From Caenorhabditis elegans (taxonomy: Eukaryota > Nematoda > Chromadorea > Rhabditida > Rhabditidae), in assembly GCF_000002985.6 (NCBI RefSeq), contig NC_003282.8, forward strand, positions 4,588,001-4,652,000: a stretch of DNA of 64,000 bases, written 5' to 3'. Below the pieces are notes generated by a model that was not told the DNA's origin, searched no databases, and saw nothing but the letters and a program-made list of their open reading frames with translations. Every line of letters begins with the position of its first letter. The stretch's first letter is position 1. The position numbers and the translations under genes were made by a program. Shown here piece after piece: positions 34,901 through 46,900 of the stretch.

Positions 34901-37900
34901 GTTCAGATCCATGGCCGAAGTTTTCTTATTTGGGAGCTGAAAAATCCTAATTTACAGAATTTATATATGGAAATTAGCACCGAGCCTGGCTGAAAGTAAA
35001 TTGGCAATCTTGGCTTAGAAATCCAAAACTCAAATAAAAATAGGCCGCCAATCAGCGATTGATGGCAGAAAAAAATTTAGACCAATTAAAAAAATTTAAT
35101 TATTAGTTCAAAAATTTTCAAAAAAAAATCGATTAAATTAAATGTGACTGAAAATAATTAAATTTAAAAGTTTTTAATTTTAAAAAAGTTTTAAATTTAA
35201 AAAATTTAGGCCACTCATTTGCTATTTTTGGCAGAAAAAATTCAACTATCCAAGAAATTATTTCAGAACAGAATGGAATGTGCAATGGCTCATACGAGTT
35301 TTGGCCAAGAAACCAAGAAAGTTAGGCCATCAAAGTCCAGTTCCTGGCAGAGAAAATATCAAAGCTCATTTAGCACAAAGTTTTCCCATTACTCATAACC
35401 CAAATTCAAATGAGTCCATAAATTTCCCAACCATCCCTTTTTGCAATCTCTCATTTTCTTTTTTTGCAGTTTACCAATAGTCCAAAGATTTTTATTTTCA
35501 CACGGGCGCCACGCCGTTGGAAAAAAGGGGAAAAAGCTTCCGGTTTTATTGGGAATAAAGACCATCAATTACTTTTTACTTTTTTGGCGCTAGAGCTCCC
35601 CCAAATATAGAAAAAAAAAGTGACTCACCACAACTTGTCCGGCCAACTGATTGCTCGCGAATCTCGGTGGTTCTCTGTAATCTCATCAAATCTGGATTCG
35701 TACACCGTTTCAGCAATTTTCGCGCGATTCCCCCACTGTTTTTTGGCGTTGGAAGCATTCGGCGCTGGTACAGAGGACTCGAGTGTTGGGAAGTTGAGAG
35801 CCCGTGGTAATGGCTCCCGGGGTAGACGGGCGGGGAATAGTAATGATGGGGTCTATAGATAGCTGAGTGAATATCTGGCTGTGACAGCCTAGCATGTGGG
35901 TTATGATGGTAGCCATGGGTGAATGGGAGCTCGCGGGGACCCATTAGTGAGCCCATCGAATGGTTATGTCGGAGCGTATGTTGCATAGCTGGGAGCTGAC
36001 GCCGTTCGTAATGGGGGCGAGATGAGGCGAACGGGTAACCGTTCAGGGCGCCCGCCGGGTTTGACGGTGTCGCCATCGGAGCTTGTGGAAGACTGAGCCG
36101 GCGGCGTGAGCCCTCCATTTGTGGAGGGACAAGGGGAGGGGTATAAGGGTGTGGCTTCGCGGCGGTGGACGGGAAGAGAGTCAGAGTCGTCGTTTTTTTT
36201 TGGTGAAGGCTAGTACTAGTATTAGCTTCTTATTGATGAAACAATTCTCTCACGGTGACTATATAATTTTCGTCCTTTTTTTCAGTTTCTTAGCCGGAAA
36301 CCGAGAAGACAACAAAAGACTTGAATTTCATTAGCAGTAGTAGGAAAGAAAGGGCGATTAATATTAAAAGAGATAGGGCACACAAATGAATCCAACATTG
36401 CGTCATTTTTTATTAAATTTTCAAGAGAAAAATGAAAAAAAAACTGAATTTTTAAAATATTAATTTTTGAAATTTTACACATGGTTTAAATTATTTTCAG
36501 TATCCGGCGCTTTTGATATTGGATTTCTTTATTAACGAGTATGAGTGTTTTCAAACAAGCAAAGGTGGTAAATCATTCTGCCTACCTACATGCCTACCTC
36601 AAGCCTGCCTACATGCCTATTTCATGCCTGCCTAACTCAAGCCTACATACTTTCAACAGAGCTGCCTAAGTGCCCACCTCAAGACTGGCTTCATGCCTCG
36701 CTCAAAATTGCTTGCATGACTTCACCAAGCCTGCCTACAACAAGCCTGTCTTCATGCCTACGGCAATTTTTTAAAAAAAATTTCTTGTTTTCAAAATGTA
36801 TTTCCTTCAAAAATTCATTCCTCCCCAACACCATTGTAGTTTAGCCAGCACAACTTTCCAATTTTTCCCATGGTTCCAATATAGCTGTCAATCAAAAATT
36901 TAGGCCAAACCAATTTCTTGCTCCAACTCAAAAATGCTACTTCCAATTCTTAATTCCAAAAACTTGGAAGAAAGAAAGCTGACGACGAAAACAAGGTTTT
37001 TGTTTCGTCAGAGGGTGATCCTATGTGGTGTGAACAATAAGATCCGCCGCTGCCAAGCCAAATTAATCTCCTAGATGATATGGGCAAGATGGATTAGAGT
37101 AACAAAAGAAATAATCATTTGTGTGTTTTTTTTTCTATTTTTTCAGATGTGGTTTTTTGTAAGCTTGTTTTCAGCTAGCTATCCAGTGACCAGAGCAAAA
37201 AGTTTTTGTTTTTTAATGGGAAAATTTTATGGAATTTGGAAATGTTTTTGGGATGTTTTTAGATGTCTGGAGGAAGACTTTTGTGCTTGTGACTGACAAC
37301 AAAACAACACCAAATAATCAACTTGAACTATTAGAGAACATAATTTGAATGGGATGAAGAATATTTATGGTCCTTGAGATTTCAAATAAAGACGGATTAT
37401 TGGAAGACATCACTCTAGAGAAAACTTGTCGGGTTTTTAATTTTTAAGGAAATTGGGATGTAGTGATTAGTCTATTAAAACTTCCAGATTTGTCTGAAAT
37501 TTCCTAATTTTCCAATAGCTTAACTTTGGGAACTAATAACTTTAATGGTTTTGAAGTTATCAAAAAATTTTAACTAGTAAAATGTAGTCAATCTTTTCCC
37601 ACGTATTTTTTTATTCGGTAACATTCTGGCAAAGTTAACGACAACTGAACTACATGCTGTCAAAGTAGAAGAGTAAAAAAATAAGCTCAAACTGGAAAAG
37701 TAGAATTTTCCGCGAAAGACTAGCCCACTTTTTATAAATTTAAAATTATAGTCCCTGGTCTATTTCTTCTCGTGAACAAAATCAAAATCAGGCCAATTTC
37801 CAAAACTTCCTCGTACTTCTAGCTTATTGGCTGAAAAGAAAAAAAGAGAAAAAAACACAACAGTGCAGTTCAATTTGAAGCAACTTGATTGCCATGAACT

Positions 37901-40900
37901 TTTGCTCCCTCCAAACTCAAAATAATTCAAAGCAAGTTCGAGACATTTATGTGCTCACATTAAGTGTCTGGCAATGTGGAAGGGGCTTCCCCCACTGTTG
38001 TAAGATTGAACTTCAGATACTCAAAATGAAAATCAGTAGTTCGGATATGTTTAGGCTCAGGCGTAGATTTTGGCCTCACGCTCCACTCATAGGTAGACTA
38101 GAAAAAAGTTTCGTTCCAAGATTTCAATTCTTAAATCAGCTCCACATAATCAGGCTTAGGCTCCGGCTTTTAGAAACTAAAAGCGATAAGTTTCAAACAA
38201 AGGGCCTAGAGAGAAAAGTTAAAATATCTCAATTTTATAAATAGCTAGACAGATTTTCAGAGAACTATCCAGACACTCGCAGCTTCCAACTTCCACCCAC
38301 ATTGATCCCTCAGCGCTTTGGGTCACCTTATGAGACATGACCGGTGTCTTAAATCTCTGAACTCCTTGAATAAATCGCATGGCGGAGTGCCATTTTCGAC
38401 GTGCGGATCTTGATGTCGCTTGTTCAATCGGTGACGATTCAATTGAAGAGTTTGTGCTCATTGTGCCGTATGATGATGTCGATGATTCTGGAATTTGAAA
38501 CTAAGATTTGGAGATCTTGGTGAGAACATGAAAAACAGCACAGATTTCAAATCTAGAATTGAGAAAAATGTATGTGTTTGAAAAACAGTTTATGTTAGTC
38601 CACGAGAACTACACAAGGTTCTGAGCTCAGTTTCGAGCCTCATCCCGCGTCAAGTGGTCAGATAATACAGTACCTGCGATCAGGAAACCAAAGGTAATTT
38701 TGGAAAAGGTTTGGAAAGCCAACTGACACTCGAGACACTTGAGACGAAACGAGTTGGCACTCTTGTAAACGGAACAGCAGCAACAAGGGGGTTTTTGTTT
38801 CGAGAAATAATGAGAGGTTTTCGTGTTGAGGATAAGATGGGTGGTGAAGTTATAAACACAGAAAAGAGTTTTGAAAAATGTAGAGAAGTTTAAATTGTTG
38901 TAGTGCTGAAAAAGTGCAGCTGAAAATTGAGTTGCAGACTCAAGTTCGGTTGATTTTTGCTACATCTTTGAGAAATTCTGGTACTGTTAGGACCAGATAA
39001 AAACAATTAAAAAATTATCTGAAATTGTGATAAATGGATAACTAAGTCATCTTTGAAATACAGTTCGGGCGGCAAATTTTTTTAGTACACTGGGAACATT
39101 TACAACATCAGTTTTTCTCATAGTTGTGCAAAAGTTTTCTTGTTGTTAAATTATATACAAACAGATAAATATCTGTATATTTTGATATTAATATTATTTT
39201 CAATTAAAATTCTCAAAAAGTTCCTCAAAACCTGAATCAAATATAAATGTGCCAATTCGCATCGGACACTCATCATATTGAGACTTTGAGTCCGTTTTTG
39301 AGATACTGCTCAAAACATAAAATTGAAATTAAAAATATTATCAGAAAGCAGAAATATTTCTCTTAGTTTCTATGCACATACATTTCTAAAAAATCATAAT
39401 TACAAGAAAAAGTAATTATGACTATGAGTAAAAAGTGGCACAGTTTTTAAATGTTCCGCACATCTCTCGAGGAGACCGTTCCGGCAAGGTGCAGTTTGCG
39501 GGGAGAGGCGTACTTAAATTAATCCTTATTGAAAAAAAATATTGAAATGGAGCACAAAGCCTTTGCGGAGGCGTTTTCCGGGCGAGTACGAGGAGGCGAG
39601 CAAGCTAGAGTCCCCCTATTCAAAAGAAAGTATATATGTGTAAAATATTCTCAAAAAATAATATTAAAGCTGACAAAAGTATGAGTGCTGAACGGATACG
39701 GCTAATCTGGAATATGAAAAAAAAATAAATCCAAGAAATATGATAAACAACAAGAAATAAGACTAATTGGGTCACACTTCCAAGTCTCGGCTCTTTTTCT
39801 AAATAAAAATAGAACAATTCCAGAAGACAAGACCCTTGATCAAGTATTCATAGAGTGCAGCCTATGATATCACTCCAGAACAAGATATTCTTTACAACAA
39901 AAAATAAAGAAGAAGGACTAGCTGTAGAAGGACAACACAAGATAAATAGGGGTGGCTTCTTGTCGAAAATTGGTTCAATTCTCTCTCGGAAAAAAATCGA
40001 GTGACCGTGAGCAAACAAATGATCGAAAATGCGCGAATATGGGGGGGGGGGGGGAAGACGCCTGTTGTTTTGGGCTTAACACACAAATTTAGTGATATAT
40101 CCGGAACACTTGTTGAGAATATGAGAGCTTCTAGACTGTTTTCAAGGGCCAAAAACGGGGGTTTTTTGGAATCAAAAAATCATTCCTGGACAAACTTTTA
40201 GATGAAGAATAACTATTCGAAAATCTAGAAGTTCCCTAATTTTCAAAGAAAATCGGAAACCAAAAATTTTGCTTTTTTTTCAAGGAAATAGAAAATTTCT
40301 ATTTTTGAAATTCCAGAAAATGGAACGTAATAAATATATGTAACGGTACAAAAATTTCTCAAACTTTTTTTGAATTTTTAAAATGATTTTTTTTTCAATT
40401 TTGCAATCATTTAGAATGAGCTAACTATTTTTTTAATTCGCTTACATAATTTCAACATTTCCTTTTCTGACTAGATTAATTCTATTTTCACCGTTTTTTT
40501 TAAGATTTGATATTAAACCCCGTTTGTCAATTTTTCAGGTGTTAAACTACCGATTTTTAGACCAATTTTTAAGATTTTGCAAATTTCTTTACCAATTTTT
40601 CATGACGGATAAAAAAACTTTTTTTCAAATCAAATATCTAAGGATAAAAATAACAACAATCTTGAAACAAGGCCATTCATTTGCGTGGGAATTCAAAAAT
40701 CATTAGCTCATTCTCAATTTTTTTGCAAAATTGGACAAAAATCGTTAAAATTCAGAAAAATTTCATAAATTTTTATACAGTTGTATTCGATTATTACAGC
40801 CCATTTTCAATAATTTCAAGCAAAATTCTAAACCGACTCCAATCCATATTTAAGAAAAAACTATAATTATAGAGTACACACCTATAAATAGCAGGTCCAC

Positions 40901-43900
40901 ACAGAGACACTACCAACCAACTCCATAAAAAGAATCGTCCGACTTTTCTACTTGTTATTTTTATTTTCATCTTCTTCTTCTTATTGCTCCTGTCCTCATC
41001 CTCCTCCCCCAAATTTTTTTGGCGAACGAAATGTGATACCCAAATAATAAGAAAAAAAAAAGAAAACGAATATATGATTTGGTTACACATCTTGGTGGCA
41101 GATGTATGGGGGAACATTGAACACAGAAAAAATATATTCCAAAAAATGTTGCTGAAAAATGAGTTAGATTTGTCAATCTGGAAAGAGAAGGAGAAGAGAG
41201 AGCAAAATCGAGAGGAGTCCGTGCCAGATGCTCTCACAATTAAGACACGCTACGATGGGCTCTCAGGTTAGTTGGAATTTAAGAGAAATTATGAAATCAT
41301 ATACGAAATGGAGCATGTTGTAATAAGAAATGGAGCATTAAAACTAACCGCTTCGAATTTTGATTTCAAGCTTTTGAGCTTGGTTTCAGGCTTTAGATGT
41401 TAAGTGTAGGCCTAGGCTTATGCTTATGTTTAGTATTAGGTTCAGGCCTAAGCTTAGGCTAAGACTTATGCTTCGGTTAGGATTAGGCGTTAGACTTAGG
41501 ATAAAGCAGATTACAACGTAAAGGCTTCGGCTTAGGTTTCAGACCTCAAGCTTTAGTTCTTCCAGATGTATTTTTAAAAGAATAATATTTTGCCTGTTTT
41601 TTAAATTTCCCAGATTTTTAGAGTCTATTCATACAATTCATATGAAAAAATGACTCACTTTTGGAGCACAAAATTGAATTCTAAACAACATTATTGTTGT
41701 AGATTTCTCACAAAAAAATTCAGCAAAAACGTATTTTCAAGAGGAAAAATGCCAAAACTCCAAAAATTGAGGTGTTCCTTGTGTGTAGGCACAAAATTGC
41801 CTGACTTGTGCCTCCAAGGTTTAACTTTCCATAACACTATGCGCACAACAAATACCAAAGTTTGCACCGAAATATAGAAGCTAGCCCATGGGAAAACAGA
41901 AGGTAGGCGATAGGCAGGCACGTAGCAGATTTAAGAAAACGTAGGTCTATAGATTGAAAAACTGAAGGCGTATAGGCACGTAGGCCAGTATGATGATCGC
42001 AGGGGTTTCTAGGCCACGCGTGACGGTACACCCTTCTGCCGAATTGCTTTTTATGCCAGAAATCACACAAAATTCCTATCATAATTAATCATAATCTCTC
42101 TCGAACAACTACATTTTTAATATCTCGGCTCATTTTGTAACTTCCTTATTTGTCTAGAAAACCACCTCATTTCCTCGTCTTCCGCATTTTGAACATTGAA
42201 TAAACCACAAAAAAAAGTGATGAAGGGGGAAAAGCTCAAAAAAAAGTGAAAAGCCATTATGTTTCATCATCGCGGTGAAACGAGCTAATTTCGAAAACCC
42301 GAATAAGAAAGAACTAAAGTTTTTTTTTGTTGAGAGAGAGAGAAGGGCTTCTAGAACAGGAGATAATGAGAAGCGGAAGCTTTAAAACATATAGAAAAGG
42401 AACCAAAAAAAGGAAAAGAAAGAGAAAAAAGGCTTTGGAAATGTGTGAAAAGAGAATGTGGGGGAATGGGATGAACACGTATTACCGAGTATATGTGAGA
42501 TTTTCCCAAATTTTAGATTTTTTTTTGTTTGCAATGTATGAGCCAGACTTTTATTTTTCTCATATATCATTTTACATTCAACCACTTGACTTTCAACAAA
42601 AAAAAGAAAAGAAACAGAACCAAATGAGGATTCCGTTTCCGAAAAAAAAGGGAATTGAGCAGAGAAAAAGCTGTTCAAATATTCCAATATATGAAGTGCA
42701 AAACAGATTTTCTGAAGTGAAGTCACAAGTCTTCATGGTAGGCCTTCCGGGTAGGCACAAAACAGAATCCCTAAAAAACACTTAAAAACTTAAAGCGTAC
42801 CTACGCCTACCTTGCACCTACACGCATGCCTGTATGTCAACCTTTTACCAGCCAACATGCCTAACCCATGCCTCCATCGTGCCTATTTTATACCAACTTT
42901 CTACCTGCCTATTTGCCCAGCTTATCACTACTTCATGCCTGCCTAAACGCCTGCTTACATAACTAGAACACATGCGCCAACATGTCTACACCATTCCTAC
43001 CTCACGCTTACGTGATCACACATTGTGCCTGCCGTATGCCAGCCTACATACCTGCATCATATCTACCTACGTGCCTACCGCATACCTACATTTTACCTAA
43101 ATTATGCCTACCTAGGCGTCAGGCAGCTCTCAAAACATGCTTGCCAATTTTCTTTATTTTTGCATAAAATTTCCCACATTTTTTTATTTTGAAATCTTCA
43201 ATTAAAAACTGAAAAACACCGGATTTTCTGCAATTAAATTTAACAAGCAGAAGAGGTACAAAACCAACATCAAAGTGTATATCAAAAACTAAAAAATTGT
43301 GTAAAGCCAAAGTTTGAAGATGGAAAAAACTTGTTGAAAAATGCAATCAGTCACGAAACACGAATTAAAAATTGATAGAGGATGACACTAGCATTCCAAA
43401 ATGTTCAAACTTAGTTCCACACTTTTTTTTTGGTCGGTTGGTTCAGAGCTTTTGGTCAAGAAATTCGTTTTTTTTATCCTCATAAAATTGAATTCGGAAT
43501 TAGGAAACATGTCTGCTCGTAGCTAATTGAATTTCAATGACCTGGAGACTAGTGAGCTCTCGGGGGTCAATTTTACAACTTTTGACTAAAGCGTGTATGG
43601 TAGGCAGGCATCAGGCCTGCGCGCCTGCGTACCCCTGTGCTTAGGCTTAGGCCTAGGCTTTGGCTTCGGTTTAGGCTTACTTTAGCCACAGATAGCATTT
43701 TTTTCAAAATCTGTTTTTTGTTTACATCTCAATTGTTGATTGATTAATTCCTATCTGTCAAAATCAGGTTTCCCAAATATTTGTCTACCTTTGAAAATTT
43801 TTCAACCCACTCACATCTCCCAAAAGCCCAAAATATTGTTTGAGCAGCCACGTGGTCCTGCTCTCCAGCAACAAATATGTTTCTTCTGGTGACCAAAAAT

Positions 43901-46900
43901 GGTGGTGGTGGTGGACGAAAAAAGTCATAAACAAGAGGAGATGGCTTTCTCCAAAATTCGAAATGAAGTTAGAAGGAACTTTGAGCACACGGAAAGCGAA
44001 GAAACTTTTTGGTTTTCGGGAGGAATGATGATGAAAACGAAATGTATATATGTGTTGAGGGAGGGAGGCGGGTTCTCATGCATGGGAAATATTGGTAAAG
44101 TAGAGAAACAGTGAGAATGAAAAGGTAAAAGTACCTTTTCAAAAATCTCAGACGAATCATAAATCAGTCTCAAAAAATCTCAGCTTTTCAGCTTTTTCAA
44201 AAAATTATAATTTCAATTTTTAAGCTCACCAAGTTGCTCAACTCAGATTATGTGCAAAAACGTTTAAGCATCTTAAAATATAAAGAAAAATCTATAAGCT
44301 TGGCAACGATTTGAAAAGTTGTTTAAAGCAATTCAAAAAATGTATGGTAGCCAATAGAGCTCAAGTTTAGCATTCAAGAATATAGAAAATAGGTTACATA
44401 CATCCAATTGATAAAGCTAATAGTGGCCGACACTTTACAGATTATCGGCAAAAATTCAGTTTTCTTCAAAACCCGCAGGACGTCGGCCGCTTAATAGTTT
44501 TCCGGAATAAAATATCAGTGAGTGTGATTATCCTTAAAATAAAAATTGGCCATATATATATATATAGCATAGTTTTGGATTGTTTTCTAACTTTTTTTAA
44601 AAATTGTATATACAGTCAACAATGCCAAGTGTTGACCTATCATAAGTTTGGGAGTTGGACAATCTCTCTAAAAAAAGTCGGCATATTTGAAATATTTGAC
44701 AATTTACCAAAATTTTGACTGAAAAGAGTTGCTGCAATTTTATGTTTGCTGGAAAAAAAACGTATTTTTTCTAATTATTAACACAACAAAAAAGAATCAA
44801 TAGTTGTTTATTAGTAGTATCCTAGGTGGAAGATGCGGGAGAGTATAGAGAGAAAAAAGCCAAGAAACAGAGAGAACGGGCCCCTCCGACGGAAAAACGG
44901 GAAAAAATACGACAAATGACCTGAATGACCGGGAGGGTTTTTGTTTCATTTTTCAAGGAATGAACTATACGGATACACAAAAAACAACAAAGCTGTGTAA
45001 AGAAATATTAGATTATGATGTACTTTGTGAGAAACTGAGGGAGCTTCATTATAGGAATTTCCTTTTGATTCAGAAAATTCTTTTTTTGCAAATAGTTGTA
45101 TGAAACAGAACTTGGATTGAAAAAATATCTTCTGCAGTGAGTGTATATAAATAATAAGCGAATATTCAAAATTTTAGTTAAAAAGTAATTTCTCGATATT
45201 GAGTTTTCCGAAGATTTTGGAATTTTGAAAATGTCGTATTTTTCTGTTTGTCAAAATTTTAAGGTGTTTTCTGTTTTTTTCTGGTTGAAGCTTTCAGCAA
45301 ACATTTAAAACTTTTGGAATTTTCCAAACTATTTAAATTTTAGGTTCTTTGAATTTTAGAACTTTGAAATTTTTGGAAATTTTCTTTTTGTTTTATTTTG
45401 GAATTTTTAGGGTTTTCTGTATTTTTTTTATTACAAAATCTGCGCATAGACAGTTTTTGAAACCATCGTAAAACGAAGCTAAAATTTGGCTGAAATAAAA
45501 CAGCGACAATCAATTTTAAAAACTCAAAAAAATGTAACATTTTTTATTTTATTTTTGTTCCAAAATCAGCAAAATCAGCAAAATCAGGTGTATTTAAAAA
45601 TAAATGCAATAAATTAATTATTAACGTTGACACTTTCTAATTAAAAGGTCACGTTTTGGAACAGTATATAAGGATTTCAAATCAGTTGAAAAAATCAATA
45701 CAAATATTGTGAAGGGTAGTCAACTTTGGCAACCTTCCCGACCTTGCCATCATCTGCTGCAAACATGCACCTGCTGATTGTCCTGCTCATCTTCACCGTG
45801 TTCTTTGCGGATGTCTATGGAGCAATACAAACGTGGGAGAAAGAATTTGCATGTCCTGAAGGCCTAGTGATCAACGGATACCAAGTCAAATCACAAACGA
45901 AGCAAGGCTGGTTCACATATGATTATGGTGTCACTGATATGGTTTTCTTTTGCAATACACCGGACGGAAGTAAGTATTATAATTGGTAAACTAGCTAATT
46001 CAATTTCATTTTTAGAGAACCAAAACACCGACAAGAATATTACCCGTGGAAATTTCTATCCATATGATAATGATATCTGGAGAAAGATTCAATGGTGCCC
46101 CACAGGAACTGTTGTTATCGGAATGGCAAATAAACTTGATTTCGGAAAATTTGACAACGCCGGTATCACCGACATTTGTAGTTATTGCGGACGTCCTGAA
46201 GACGACAGAACTAAGAAAACATATTCGGCCTGGGGTATGGTGGAATATCATTTTGTGTTTTAAGGTTTAATTTGCAGAGGATCTCAATACTCATGGTAGC
46301 TGGGCCCGGGATCAAATGTGTGATGTTGGATCGGCTTTGGCCAGTTTTTACCCTAAAATTTTCAAACCCCAAGCAATCCAATATATTACTTATGGATGCC
46401 GCAAAGTATAGAATAAAAGTTCATAGAACTGAACTACTTGTATTGTATTGTACTGTAATGAATATTTAAAAATGCAACTTATTCGCGTGTGTAATGAATC
46501 TTGCTTTTATTTCACCAATTTGTTGATAATTCCTTTATAACTTAAATTTCAATCTGATACTGCCACGACCCTTGAAATGTTTGCAAATTGTGCCGGGCCA
46601 AACTTAGTTGGAATTTTGGATATCATGGGAGTAAATATGCAGCCTACAATTTTTGAGATTTTCTGACATTTAAGTCCGATATAAATCTACTGATAAGTCA
46701 ATGTCCAAACGCCATAATTTACGCGTTCTTAAAGAAGTAGTGGTGGATGTGCGGAAATTACTGAAATTTAAAGTTTCGATTCACCCACAAGAAAAACGGA
46801 AAAATTTAGTTAAGTGGGAAACAACCAGCTCAAATTCAATAAAAGGGCCTTAATTCAAAATTCGCGGCCACACGATTTCTCAATCATATTCGTTTAAAAA

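Larger units (their letters stand above)
38488..45764. other. Part of the largest SH3-gene intron, before the nested cluster
   Basis: No gene is seen. Contents include the GGAGGCGTTTTCCGGGC motif (39567-39583), a G14 run (40041-40054), telomere-like tracts (41.40-41.56 and 43.63-43.68 kb), a GCCTAC array (42.79-43.13 kb) and a (GA)n tract near 42333. The 152-codon frame at 42.3-42.8 kb is Lys/Glu-rich low complexity. Confidence 0.5.

Noticed and set aside
35576..35628. Extension of the MEGSRRR exon beyond the donor
   Set aside because: The frame stays open briefly, but the GTGAGT donor at 35628 gives the phase that the shared downstream exon requires.
42327..42785. 152-codon frame
   Set aside because: Composition is Lys/Glu/Arg low complexity from purine-rich DNA; no start context or splice support.
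45726..45764. Upstream TTG start for VMO-I-like gene 1
   Set aside because: The ATG at 45765 gives a clean signal peptide matching copies 2 and 3.
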